From contig CAJUSD010000002.1 of the NCBI GenBank assembly GCA_910589145.1, forward strand, positions 154,005 through 218,004: DNA of 64,000 nt, given 5' to 3'. Every line of letters starts with the position of its first letter. Positions within the stretch are counted from its first letter, which is position 1. The notes under the pieces are model-generated. The model ran no database searches. It was not told the origin of the DNA and saw only the letters and a program-made list of their open reading frames with translations. Below are positions 51,297-60,203 of the stretch, piece after piece. A program made the position numbers and the translations under genes. The DNA is from an uncultured Oscillospiraceae bacterium (GTDB taxonomy: Bacteria; Bacillota; Clostridia; Oscillospirales; Ruminococcaceae).

Positions 51297-52838
51297 CTAA
51301 AAGAAAACAGCCCCGTCTACTGCTCCAGCTTTTCCCTTAATTACGCTATCCAATACAAGAACCGACAAAGGTTCCAAAGCATTAATATGAACTAATTTTT
51401 TCTTATCTGTCACAAAAAGGCCATTTACCAACTTATGTTCCAAAATATTATCGGCTATTGCCCTTGCCAAATCAAGATGATCTGGTTTACCCATGTCCCG
51501 ATAAAGAGCTGTCAGAGCAAAGAGGCAGTAAGGGCAATCACATGTTGTTTCCAAATTCACAGCAATTTTCCCGCTGCGAAGCCCCAGATCTCCCAAACCA
51601 TTTCCGGCAGCAATCTGATCCACCATTTCAAAAAGCCCCATATCCTGCGTAAGAAGGGCAGCAGTCATGTAGGAGAGGAGAAATAACCCATCAGCAAAAT
51701 AGCGGTAAAATCTATTTCCTTTTTTTCCATAATAACCATTCTTTTCAAAGATAATATTACTTAAATCATGTCCCCCACAGTTAATAGGCTTCCACTCGTT
51801 TGTATTAGAATCATATCCATATTTGGCAAAAGCCAGCAACCCCGTCCGTAAAGCCTCTAAAGTATCTCCCAGTTTATCCTGTCCAAGTTTTTTCATCTGG
51901 TTCATAATCATGATAGGATTCCAGCCGTAAACCGTAATCCCCCGCTCCCCAACCAGCATCCAGGCTTCCAGCGCATCTGCACCTAACAAATGGCCAAATT
52001 GCCGGGAGCAGCGGTCGCCAAACCAGGAAAGGGTAATGGTATCGTCATCAGTGTCATCGCGCTTTTCAGGCTTGGTAAATTGATAAGCCCCCAGCCCGGT
52101 TTTGGGGTGGCGTGCCTTTACATACATCTGTAACATGTTTTTCGCCCAGGTTAAAGCCTTTTCCTCTCCATCATGGCTGTACAGGCACAACGCCGAATAC
52201 ATAAGGTCATTGCCGGCATTGAGGAAGGACAATCCTTTTGCTTCAAAAATCGGTGCAGGTGGGTCAAAAACATTGTCCCATAAAAGCCCCATAGGGGTGG
52301 ATTCTTCCCCATGGCGGCTGATTTCCAATGTTTTCCAGTTAAATACATGGGCATTCCAAAAAGCTTTTATGTATCTTGAGGCAGCTTCCGGGTTTACTTC
52401 ATACATAAAATCATAATATGGGAAGTCGTTTTTTAATTCATGAACCATATGTTTTTCTTCCGGGCCAATCGCTTCCAGAGTTTTCAAATTTACAAACACA
52501 TGGCCGCCCCAGCGCATCAATCCCGTTGGATGCTGATAATGCTTATAGTAGTAATCCATTTGTGAACGGGCAGAATCTTCATATTTGGAATCACCGCTTA
52601 AAGCAGTTAAGCCCTTCAGCAGGCGCAGAAAATTCATCTGTCTCGCCAGATTAGACTCAACTACCCCCTCCACCCCGTTACAGACGCTTTCCACCTGAGA
52701 GCCGTCCAGAGTCAAACGGTCAGCAAGAAGCGGAGAAGCCGGGGTATGGTAGCGGTCTGCAGCCAGGGACAGCACTTTATCAGCATATTCTTGGATAGCT
52801 TCAAAGCGTTTTTGATCCTGAAGTTGTTTAGACTGCAT
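51297..52838 (-). CDS. Pectate lyase family 2 (PL2)
   Basis: 513-aa (alpha/alpha)7-type polysaccharide lyase that cleaves (oligo)galacturonate by beta-elimination. The known PL2 active site is fully kept with a constant offset of four from the Yersinia enzyme: His113 (MRWGGH), Glu134 (MVHELK), Arg175 and His176 (SRHGEE), i.e. metal ligands and the Arg that acts as base. Other motifs: FDPPAPIFEAKGLSFLNAGN and TCDCPYCLFAL. No signal peptide, so it works on imported oligogalacturonides in the cytoplasm. ATG at 52838 follows GAAGGAGAG; the frame reaches 52928 without a ribosome site. It stands next to rpoB with no other pectin genes near. Confidence 0.9.
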   Translation of the reverse strand: MQSKQLQDQKRFEAIQEYADKVLSLAADRYHTPASPLLADRLTLDGSQVESVCNGVEGVVESNLARQMNFLRLLKGLTALSGDSKYEDSARSQMDYYYKHYQHPTGLMRWGGHVFVNLKTLEAIGPEEKHMVHELKNDFPYYDFMYEVNPEAASRYIKAFWNAHVFNWKTLEISRHGEESTPMGLLWDNVFDPPAPIFEAKGLSFLNAGNDLMYSALCLYSHDGEEKALTWAKNMLQMYVKARHPKTGLGAYQFTKPEKRDDTDDDTITLSWFGDRCSRQFGHLLGADALEAWMLVGERGITVYGWNPIMIMNQMKKLGQDKLGDTLEALRTGLLAFAKYGYDSNTNEWKPINCGGHDLSNIIFEKNGYYGKKGNRFYRYFADGLFLLSYMTAALLTQDMGLFEMVDQIAAGNGLGDLGLRSGKIAVNLETTCDCPYCLFALTALYRDMGKPDHLDLARAIADNILEHKLVNGLFVTDKKKLVHINALEPLSVLVLDSVIKGKAGAVDGAVFF

Positions 52839-52967
52839 AATGTTTCTCTCCTTCAAAAATTCATTAGTATTTTGCCCTGTAACAAAATATCTTTTCTTTA
52901 TTGTAAGGCAAAAGCAGAGAAATCTCAATACAATAGCCGCTTTTGTATTTGCTGCAAAATGAGATTT

Positions 52968-53081
52968 TCATCCTTCAGGCATTTTGTCTAAGAACTCTGT
53001 ATCAATGCTGTCGTATGCAGCCATCCAAAAATAACCGTCATAGATTATGATGTTGTTCCCTTGGATCGTTATATTTTCCAT
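52968..53081 (-). CDS. Small ORF downstream of lipoprotein gene
   Basis: 37-codon frame reading MENITIQGNNIIIYDGYFWM, then AAYDSIDTEFLDKMPEG, 19 bases after the lipoprotein stop codon. AGAGGC is a weak ribosome site; coupling to the upstream gene is likely. Sequence is protein-like (aromatic strand YDGYFWMAAYDS) but matches nothing I recognise; it could be a remnant of a second exported protein. Confidence 0.4.
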   Translation of the reverse strand: MENITIQGNNIIIYDGYFWMAAYDSIDTEFLDKMPEG

Positions 53082-53100
53082 TGATAACTGCCTCTGACAG

Positions 53101-53928
53101 CTATTGTGGCTCCTGGGTCATAAACCCATATTCAACATAGCTTTCCCCCCATTTGGCATAAACACTGTAAACATATCCCGGCTCTGCCTGAATAAGCCAA
53201 CCTCCTACATCCTTTGCAGAAGCCTCAACGTTTTCTCCTGTATTGGAAGTATCCATGGCTTTTCCCAGGCTGCTTTCAGGCCAGCGCGATACCTGAACTG
53301 TATCCGGCTCCAGTGAAAAGATCAAATGCAGCATTTCAGTTCCATCCAAATCAATGGAATTCATATTTTTCCATTCTAAGATATGGATGCCGCAGGCAAT
53401 TGCCGTCCCTCCAATTTCCGCTGCTTCATCTTCAGTCCAATTCCATTGATAATTTCCTTTTACTGCCAAAATTGCGTTGGCAAACATTTCTGTCTGGCGT
53501 TCTACATGCAGATATGGAGGTTCAGAGGGGTTGGGTTCAACATAAACCGTATCAATAATGTCCTGATATTGTTTTGCATTTTGAGGATCCCCCTCATCAA
53601 TAACGTGAATTTCTGTTACCCCCGGATATTGCTCTGGATAGGTTTCCATGACCAATCCATCGCTGGTTATTTCCAAAATGTTCCCGTTTTGAAGGCTTTC
53701 AGCCGTAATCTGCTCCCCAGAGATGTTAAAAATTTTTTCCGGCATATTAATTGTAAAAGCATTGCGGTTTTCCTGGTTTACCATAATATAATTGCCCTTA
53801 CCAAATGCAACATACATTGCTACACATTTGTTCTCTGGAGCTGTTTCTCTGTTGGTACATCCCTCCAGAGAGAAGAACACCCCTATTGATATTGATAACA
53901 TTAGGAAAAAAACGACCGACCTTTTCAT
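53101..53928 (-). CDS. Lipoprotein of unknown function
   Basis: 275 aa. A signal peptide ends in the lipobox LEGC (Cys24), so the mature protein is tethered outside the membrane. The exported part has a short OB-like strand block resembling DUF3221 proteins (ITAESLQNGNILEITSDGLV) and a second, helical-plus-beta half beginning ERQTEMFANAILAVKGNYQW. No catalytic motif is visible. A 37-codon frame follows. The upstream 140 bases lead to the MBL gene region without a clear promoter. Confidence 0.75.
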   Translation of the reverse strand: MKRSVVFFLMLSISIGVFFSLEGCTNRETAPENKCVAMYVAFGKGNYIMVNQENRNAFTINMPEKIFNISGEQITAESLQNGNILEITSDGLVMETYPEQYPGVTEIHVIDEGDPQNAKQYQDIIDTVYVEPNPSEPPYLHVERQTEMFANAILAVKGNYQWNWTEDEAAEIGGTAIACGIHILEWKNMNSIDLDGTEMLHLIFSLEPDTVQVSRWPESSLGKAMDTSNTGENVEASAKDVGGWLIQAEPGYVYSVYAKWGESYVEYGFMTQEPQ

Positions 53929-54075
53929 ATAGAATCCCCCTTCATCTTAAAAATGTTTGTTTTCATCTATTAAGTAGCAAAAAGGACTCCATTTCTTGCA
54001 AAAGGAAATATCTTTATAGAACTTTTTTAATATTGGGTGTTAGATGCATATCCATCCTAGGCTTCATACCATTCG

Positions 54076-54126
54076 TATTAGATAAAAGGATTGAGAAGCC
54101 CTTACCCTTCTCAATCCTTTTTATTT
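54076..54126. terminator. Intrinsic terminator near MBL gene
   Basis: AAGGATTGAGAAG / CTTCTCAATCCTT around a 7-base loop; TTTTTATTTT follows on the plus strand and CCTTTTATC on the minus strand. Probably ends transcripts coming from the MBL gene on the minus strand. Confidence 0.75.
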
Positions 54127-54169
54127 TAAAGTGAGTTTAATGATAAATCCTCTAAATTGTAAGGTTATT

Positions 54170-54318
54170 GGTACTAGGGACGCCATCTCAGCAGCCATTG
54201 GCTGTTCGCTGGCTGCAAGAGAAACCCTTCAGGAAAGAATCCCGCCATATATACTCCCACGGAGGCAGGGTCAAACCTGCCGCCTGCTGCCCCCACTAAA
54301 GAAAATGGCGGGTTTCTA
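54170..54318 (+). repeat. Two-copy intergenic repeat, copy B, with long hairpin
   Basis: CTAGGGACGCCATCTCAGCA and following bases (54174-54210) match 31849-31885. Downstream, CCCGCCAT (54241-54248) and ATGGCGGG (54305-54312) form the outer stem of a 70-base structure with GGCAGG / CCTGCC inside. Noncoding. Confidence 0.55.
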
Positions 54319-54363
54319 AACTGGGAACCTATATACTCTGTAAATTTCATCTTTACCAATCCG

Positions 54364-54954
54364 TTATAATGTAATTTCCTCTCCCGGCTCAATGATTAAC
54401 CTGTTTCTCCCTGTAAACTGTTCCGCACGCGTCCGGTCAAATAACGCTCCTGGCTTTAAATGGATGGGAATAGAGTGTTTAGCGTTAATGATATCCCCAC
54501 AGGAGGACGCCTCTTTTAAATCCATATTGTAAATTCCGTCAGCAGGCAAAAGGGCATAGTCAATATTGCGGGTTGGGAAGGTTTTCATTTGTTCTGTAGT
54601 AGAGGTGTCCCCCGCTGCATAAATCTGAATTCCATCTACTGTGATAAGATAACCAACACACGAATCTCTGTTATGGTTTTTGTTGTAGGCTTCCACAGGC
54701 TCAATGGCAATGCCTTTTATTTGGAAGGTATTATAACGCCCGCCTGCTAAGGCGTCCTTTTCAGAAATTATTTTACAGTCCGGCTTTTTGGCGGGAAGAT
54801 TGGTTTGGTTGTGATCGCTGTGCTGATGTGTCACCAGAATCAAATCTGCAGGCAGTCCATACCCTTCTCCTGCAAACGGGTCTACATAGATAACCATTCC
54901 ATCTGCTGCCATGATCCGATAACTTCCATGTCCCTGATACAGTAACCTTGCCAT
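54364..54954 (-). CDS. MBL-fold metal-dependent hydrolase
   Basis: 196-aa metallo-beta-lactamase-fold protein of the UlaG-like group. The metal motif THQHSDHN (about 49-56, HxHxDH), the second Asp in GDTSTTEQMK, and a late His (KHSIPIHLKPG) are present. Substrates in the group include lactonates, but none can be assigned. ATG at 54954 follows AAGGAGG; the frame extends to 55155 without a ribosome site, overlapping the marR gene on the other strand. It is divergent from marR, sharing a 180-base control region. Confidence 0.88.
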   Translation of the reverse strand: MARLLYQGHGSYRIMAADGMVIYVDPFAGEGYGLPADLILVTHQHSDHNQTNLPAKKPDCKIISEKDALAGGRYNTFQIKGIAIEPVEAYNKNHNRDSCVGYLITVDGIQIYAAGDTSTTEQMKTFPTRNIDYALLPADGIYNMDLKEASSCGDIINAKHSIPIHLKPGALFDRTRAEQFTGRNRLIIEPGEEITL

Positions 54955-55060
54955 AAAAATTTCCTCCTTAAATTGATTTTTTCTAATTTCTATGATATCT
55001 GATTTTACTGTCAGGGACAAGGGGAATTTCCCTTTTCTTTCTGAAATCAGAATCCCCCTC

Positions 55061-55089
55061 TTGACGCAAGTCCGAAATCGTACTATAAT
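55061..55089 (+). promoter_or_regulatory. Promoter of marR-MATE operon
   Basis: TTGACG (55061-55066), 17 bases, perfect TATAAT (55084-55089). Transcription would start near 55096. Confidence 0.75.
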
Positions 55090-55119
55090 ACCCCTCGCCA
55101 GTAAATCCGAAATCATACT
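55069..55119. promoter_or_regulatory. Repeated MarR-type operator candidates
   Basis: AGTCCGAAATCGTACT (55069-55084), a near-palindrome with 12 of 16 symmetric positions, overlaps the spacer and -10 box. A second site, TCCGAAATCATACT at 55106-55119, repeats it 35 bases downstream, past the transcription start. Together they look like two binding sites for the adjacent MarR protein. Confidence 0.65.
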
Positions 55120-55134
55120 TAAAGGGGAGATCTT

Positions 55135-55623
55135 ATGAAAGGCAAACCAGTACAACAGGTACGCGAACTGCGGGAATACAGCCGTTTATGCCAAGAAATA
55201 GAGAGCGTATATCATAATATTTCTGTAAAAATGGGGCTATCTGACAGTTCATGTCAGATTTTATATTCTATGGTAGAGCTTGGGGATGGGTGCCTGCAAA
55301 CCGAAATTTCCAAATGGTACTCAAGCAGTAAGCAAACGATCAATTCCTCTATAAAAGTACTGGAACGGAGGGGAATACTCTGGCTGGAACCGGGAAAGGG
55401 CCGGGATATGCACCTGCACCTGACAGAAGAAGGACAAAAGCTGGTAGAAAAGACGATCTATCCTATGATAGAAATGGAGAACCAGGTTTTTTCCAGTATT
55501 CTGCCGGAAGAAAATAGAGAATTCCTGCGGCTGATGCGCCAATACGCTGGCCTTATGAAAGAATATGGCGGGGAATTGATCGGAAAAATACAGCATGAAA
55601 AACAGAAAGAAGGTATAACATGA
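55135..55623 (+). CDS. MarR-family transcriptional regulator
   Basis: 162-aa winged-helix regulator. The DNA-binding domain (about 55-105) shows GDGCLQTEISKWYSSSKQTI, NSSIKVLERRGILWLEPGKG (recognition helix and wing), between dimerisation helices at both ends. Such proteins usually repress an adjacent efflux operon until a toxic ligand binds. GGGGAGA precedes the ATG. It overlaps the MATE gene by four bases (ATGA) and has two repeated near-palindromes in its promoter, consistent with autoregulation. Confidence 0.9.
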   Translation: MKGKPVQQVRELREYSRLCQEIESVYHNISVKMGLSDSSCQILYSMVELGDGCLQTEISKWYSSSKQTINSSIKVLERRGILWLEPGKGRDMHLHLTEEGQKLVEKTIYPMIEMENQVFSSILPEENREFLRLMRQYAGLMKEYGGELIGKIQHEKQKEGIT

Positions 55624-56951
55624 GAATTCAGTTATCAGATCATTTTACCTATAAAAGATTAATTCGCTTTTCCATATCAACTGTATTTATGTTGATATGT
55701 ACATCCTTATACAGTATTGTCGATGGTTTTTTCGTATCTAATTTTGTAGGAAAGCAGCCTTTTGCTGCCGTTAATTTAATCATGCCGGTGATTATGGGAG
55801 TAAGCACCTTTGGATTTATGATTGGTACTGGCGGCAGCGCCATTGTTTCCATTGCCCTTGGAGAAAAAAAGCCAAAACAGGCCAACGAATATTTTTCCAT
55901 GATGATCTGTGCTGCCGCTGTTCTTGGGATAGTTTTGGGCATTGCCGGGTTTGCCTTTGCTGAGAATATCTCCAAACTTTTAGGAGCTTCCGGGGAGCTT
56001 TTAGATTACTGTACCTTATATGGAAAAATATTATTTCTTTCTACTCCGTTCTTTATGCTTCAAGTTGTGTTTCAAAGTTTCTTTATTGTAGCGGAAAAGC
56101 CTGTCCTCAGCCTGAAAATAAATATTATTGCCGGAATAACGAACGGGATTCTGGATTTTCTTTTTATTGCTGTTTTCAGATGGGGGCTGGCTGGCGCTGC
56201 AGCAGCCACAATGATTGGACAAATTTTAGGCAGTGTAATCCCTGTTTTTTATTTTGTTAAGGAAAACGACAGCCTCCTCCAACTAAAGCCTCCCCGCTTT
56301 TACGGAAAGGTTTTTTTGAAAGCATGCGCCAACGGTTCCTCTGAAATGGTGACAAACCTGTCTGCATCTTTGGTCAACATTCTTTATAATTTCCAGCTTA
56401 TGAACCTTGCAGGGGAAGACGGGGTTGCTGCTTACGGAATCATTATGTATGTTAATTTTATTTTTACTGCCGTATTTATTGGCTACTCTGTAGGAACTGC
56501 CCCTGTTATCAGCTATCACTTTGGAGCAGGGAATTTTAATGAACTGAAAAACCTGTTCCGAAAAAGCCTTGTTTTAATGTCCGCTGGAGGAGTCCTTTTA
56601 ACTGTGGCGGCAGAATTGCTTTCCACCCCTTTGGTCAAAATTTTCGCCAGCTACGATGCAGATTTGTTTCAATTAACCTGTTATGGCTTCCGTCTTTATT
56701 CCCTTGCGTTTTTAATAATGGGAATTAATATTTGGGGATCTTCCTTCTTTACTGCCCTTAACAACGGAGGAATATCTGCACTTATTTCTTTTATGCGTAC
56801 TTTGGTTTTTCAAATTGCCGCTATCCTGGTTATGCCCATTATTTGGGGCGTGAATGGGATCTGGCTTTCTATCGTTGCAGCGGAGGTCTTTGCGGTGGCA
56901 GTTGTAGGGGTTTGTTTCTTTGCCCTGAAAAATAAATATCATTATATGTAA
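55620..56951 (+). CDS. MATE-family multidrug efflux transporter
   Basis: 443-aa protein with twelve hydrophobic segments in two MatE halves, an antiporter of cationic drugs or metabolites driven by Na+ or H+. Early conserved text: SIVDGFFVSNFVGKQPFAAVN (about 32-52) and MIGTGGSAIVSIALGEKKPKQA; second half YGIIMYVNFIFTAVFIGYSV. ATG overlaps the marR stop. MarR control suggests an inducible detoxification pump; the substrate cannot be told. Confidence 0.92.
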   Translation: MRIQLSDHFTYKRLIRFSISTVFMLICTSLYSIVDGFFVSNFVGKQPFAAVNLIMPVIMGVSTFGFMIGTGGSAIVSIALGEKKPKQANEYFSMMICAAAVLGIVLGIAGFAFAENISKLLGASGELLDYCTLYGKILFLSTPFFMLQVVFQSFFIVAEKPVLSLKINIIAGITNGILDFLFIAVFRWGLAGAAAATMIGQILGSVIPVFYFVKENDSLLQLKPPRFYGKVFLKACANGSSEMVTNLSASLVNILYNFQLMNLAGEDGVAAYGIIMYVNFIFTAVFIGYSVGTAPVISYHFGAGNFNELKNLFRKSLVLMSAGGVLLTVAAELLSTPLVKIFASYDADLFQLTCYGFRLYSLAFLIMGINIWGSSFFTALNNGGISALISFMRTLVFQIAAILVMPIIWGVNGIWLSIVAAEVFAVAVVGVCFFALKNKYHYM

Positions 56952-56967
56952 AAACTTTAAAAATCCC

Positions 56968-57003
56968 CCTGTACAGGATAGTTACCTATACAAGGGGATT
57001 CAT
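56968..57003 (-). terminator. valS terminator
   Basis: AATCCCC...TGTA and TATACAAGGGGATT (56971-57000) form a hairpin; TTTTTAAAGTTTTT follows on the minus strand. May also end the MATE transcript. Confidence 0.75.
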
Positions 57004-57014
57004 TAAAGTGTACT

Positions 57015-59639
57015 TTATTTTAATGCTGCAATGCTTTCGTTAATTTTTTCCAGCCGCTCCTGAGCAATTTTCAGCCTTTCCCGCTCTGTCTCAACCAAAT
57101 TTGCGGGGGCCTTTGCGAGGAATCCAGGATTATCCAATTTCTTTCCGATAAATTCAATATCCTTCTCACAGGAAGCCTTTTCTTTATTCAGCCTTGCCAG
57201 TTCCTTTTCCCTGTCAATCAATTCCTCCATAGGAATATAAATCTTCGCGCTGTCTGTAATCACCTGAACAGCGCCGGGCAAATAGAACTCTTTTCCAACC
57301 TCAACATTAGAAGCAGACGCAAGCCTTTCAAGGAAAGGAACACAATCCTCAAATACTTTAGGCGAACTGGTTTCAATATGAAGGCTGGCTTTTTTAGAAG
57401 GAGGGACGTTCATTTCAGCACGGCGGTTGCGAACAGCCTTAATTGCGTCCATAACCATAGTAAACTGTTGGGCTTCCTCTTGGAAATCCAAATCCGGGTC
57501 AAACTCAGGCCAGCGTGAAATCATAATGCTTTCCCCGTCATGGGGCAAAGCCTGCCAAATTTCCTCAGTAATGAAAGGCATAAAAGGATGAAGCAGTTTC
57601 AAAGTATTTGACATAACATAAACCAAAATCTGCCGGGCGGCCTTAGAAGTTTCCCCTCCGGCCTGCAAGCGGGATTTTGTCAATTCAATATACCAATCAC
57701 ACAACACATCCCAAATGAAATCATAAATCTTCTGGACTGCCATACCAAGTTCAAATTTTTCCAGATTGTCAGTTGCCTCTTTGACAAGCTGGTTGTATTG
57801 GGTAAGAATCCATTTATCCTCAATAGCGAGGGGATCTGGCAGGGAAACGGTTGTGTCGGAATCATCCAAATTCATAAGAATAAAGCGGCTGGCATTCCAT
57901 AGTTTGTTGGCAAAATTCCGGCTGGAACGAACTTTTGCATCGGAATACCTCATGTCATTTCCGGGGCTGTTGCCTGTGGCCAAGGTCAGCCGGAGAGCGT
58001 CCGCTCCATACTCGTCAATAACTTTCAGCGGATCAATGCCGTTTCCAAGGGATTTGGACATTTTACGCCCCTGTTCATCCCGTACAAGCCCGTGTATCAA
58101 TACTGTATGATAAGGGACATCTCCCATCTGCTCCAGGCCAGAGAAAATCATCCTAGCCACCCAGAAAAAGATAATATCATAGCCGGTTACCAAAGTATCT
58201 GTTGGGTAAAAGTGGTGCAGTTCAGGAGTATCATCGGGCCACCCCAAAGTAGAGAAAGGCCATAGGGCAGAACTGAACCAGGTATCCAAGGTGTCAGGAT
58301 CCTGCTCCATCTTCCTGCCGCATTTCGGGCATACTGTCACAGAGTCTTTAGAAACAACCATTTCACCGCAGCCGGTGCAGTAATAGGCTGGTATCCTATG
58401 CCCCCACCAGAGCTGACGGGAAATGCACCAGTCTTTCACATTTTCCATCCAGTTAAAATAAATCTTTTCAAACCGTTCGGGGATAAATTTAGTTCTGCCG
58501 TCGCGTACAGCCTGAATTGCCGGTTTTGCAAGGGGGTCCATTTTAACAAACCACTGTAAAGAAACCCTTGGTTCAATGACGGTATGGCATCTGTAACAAG
58601 AACCTACGTTGTGTTTGTATGGCTCTATTTTTAACAAATATCCCTCTGCTTCCAAGTCTGCAACCAAAGCTTTCCGGCAGGCATAACGATCCATCCCCTG
58701 GTATTTTCCGCCGTTTTCATTAATAGTTGCATCCTCATTGAAAACATTGATAATGGGAAGGCTGTGCCGCTGCCCAACCTCAAAATCATTGGGATCATGG
58801 GCAGGGGTAATCTTTACAACGCCAGTTCCGAAGTCCATCTCGCAGTACTCATCCCCCACAACCGGGATTTCACGGTCACACAGCGGGAGGATAACCTTTT
58901 TCCCAATATATTTCTGATAGCGTTCATCATTAGGATTGACTGCTACACCGGTATCGCCCAGGAGGGTTTCCGGGCGGGTTGTTGCCACCTCCAGATATTC
59001 TCCAGTTTCAGAACCAGCAACAGGGTATTTAATATGCCAGAATGCACCATCTTTTTCCTCATACTCCACTTCTGCGTCTGAGATAGAGGTTTTACAGTGG
59101 GGACACCAGTTAATAATGCGTTCCCCTTTGTAAATGAGACCCTTTTTGTACAAGCGTACAAATACTTCATTAACTGCTTTAGAACAGCCTTCGTCCATAG
59201 TAAAGCGCTCCCGCTCCCAGTCACAGGATGAACCCATCTTTTTTAACTGGGATACAATACGCCCTCCATACTGTTCCTTCCAGGCCCAAGCCCGTTTTAA
59301 AAAGCCCTCCCTGCCCAACTGCTCTTTTGTCAATCCTTCCTCGCGCATTGCTTCCACAACTTTCGATTCTGTCGCGATAGAAGCGTGGTCTGTTCCAGGC
59401 ATCCATAATGCATTGTACCCCTGCATCCTGCGCCAGCGGATTAAAATATCCTGTAAAGTATTGTCAAGTGCGTGGCCCATGTGAAGCTGCCCTGTTACAT
59501 TGGGAGGCGGCATCATAATTGTATACGGCTTACGTTTGGGATCTACCTCTGCATGGAAGTACTTTCCCTTTTGCCAGAATTCATATGTCCGATTTTCTAC
59601 CTGTTTGGGATCATAAACCTTTTCCAATTCTTTTCTCAA
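57015..59639 (-). CDS. valS: Valyl-tRNA synthetase
   Basis: 874-aa class I synthetase charging tRNA-Val. Catalytic HIGH as PPNVTGQLHMGHALDN (about 43-58) and KMSKSLGNG later; CP1 editing domain between; zinc-binding CYRCHTVIEPR and CTGCGEMVVSKDSVTVC segments; anticodon-binding domain; C-terminal coiled-coil arm (about 805-874, RLNKEKASCEKDIEF). Start is TTG at 59639, with AGGAGG 9 bases before it. It is preceded by a T-box leader and followed by a terminator, and is transcribed alone. Confidence 0.97.
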   Translation of the reverse strand: MRKELEKVYDPKQVENRTYEFWQKGKYFHAEVDPKRKPYTIMMPPPNVTGQLHMGHALDNTLQDILIRWRRMQGYNALWMPGTDHASIATESKVVEAMREEGLTKEQLGREGFLKRAWAWKEQYGGRIVSQLKKMGSSCDWERERFTMDEGCSKAVNEVFVRLYKKGLIYKGERIINWCPHCKTSISDAEVEYEEKDGAFWHIKYPVAGSETGEYLEVATTRPETLLGDTGVAVNPNDERYQKYIGKKVILPLCDREIPVVGDEYCEMDFGTGVVKITPAHDPNDFEVGQRHSLPIINVFNEDATINENGGKYQGMDRYACRKALVADLEAEGYLLKIEPYKHNVGSCYRCHTVIEPRVSLQWFVKMDPLAKPAIQAVRDGRTKFIPERFEKIYFNWMENVKDWCISRQLWWGHRIPAYYCTGCGEMVVSKDSVTVCPKCGRKMEQDPDTLDTWFSSALWPFSTLGWPDDTPELHHFYPTDTLVTGYDIIFFWVARMIFSGLEQMGDVPYHTVLIHGLVRDEQGRKMSKSLGNGIDPLKVIDEYGADALRLTLATGNSPGNDMRYSDAKVRSSRNFANKLWNASRFILMNLDDSDTTVSLPDPLAIEDKWILTQYNQLVKEATDNLEKFELGMAVQKIYDFIWDVLCDWYIELTKSRLQAGGETSKAARQILVYVMSNTLKLLHPFMPFITEEIWQALPHDGESIMISRWPEFDPDLDFQEEAQQFTMVMDAIKAVRNRRAEMNVPPSKKASLHIETSSPKVFEDCVPFLERLASASNVEVGKEFYLPGAVQVITDSAKIYIPMEELIDREKELARLNKEKASCEKDIEFIGKKLDNPGFLAKAPANLVETERERLKIAQERLEKINESIAALK

Positions 59640-59672
59640 CTTGGTTTCCTCCTTTTCCTGCCTGTGAACAAT

Positions 59673-59975
59673 AAAAAATCCCTTTCATCCCTCACAGGCT
59701 TTTCTAAATATAACCTGTCAGAGACGAAAGGGATTATCTTCCTTCCGCGTTACCACTCTGTTTCGTCCCCCTTGGGGGGTGACGCTCTCATTGGATACCT
59801 TATATATCCTGCCATTCGATAACGGGTGGCCCTCCGTTCACGATTACTCACACTTTGCGCTTTCATTCATGCCGCTCCAAGACGACTTCCACAGGGATTG
59901 TATGCCTTTTTGCACCGAATAAAGGCTCTCTGAAATACATTCCTCTTGTGTACTGCTTCTTTTCATTGCGTTTGT
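59673..59975 (-). promoter_or_regulatory. T-box riboswitch of valS
   Basis: On the minus strand: Stem I beginning near AGAGAGCC (about 59940), a candidate GUC (Val) specifier in GGAAGTCGTCTTGGAGC (59890-59876), the T-box AGAGTGGTAACGCGG (59759-59745), and a terminator AATCCCTTTCGTCTCTGACA / GGGATGAAAGGGATT ending in TTTTTT (59678-59673). Uncharged tRNA-Val should pair with the T-box and free read-through into valS. Confidence 0.93.
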
Positions 59976-59984
59976 ATTACTTTA

Positions 59985-60008
59985 TCATAGATAATCAGCA
60001 TCTGTCAA
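59985..60008 (-). promoter_or_regulatory. Promoter of T-box/valS
   Basis: TTGACA (minus strand, 60008-60003) with TAAAGT about 18 bases later. The -10 match is modest. The stretch 60009-60200 beyond it holds a degenerate relative of the composite repeat (CCTAAATAACGAAAAAAGGG near 60056) and no gene. Confidence 0.5.
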
Positions 60009-60203
60009 CCCCTAAAGGTTGATTTTGTGGAAAACTCTAACCTCAGACGAGAGCCACCTAAATAACGAAAAAAGGGTTGAAGGCCCCAGGGTTGTGCAGG
60101 GGAACAGAAGGGCTTTTTCACCTATCGGATTTTACATTCGCGGACAATATCATCCCATTCAGGAAAAACACACAAAGCCAGGCTTTAAACAGCCCAAAAC
60201 CGC

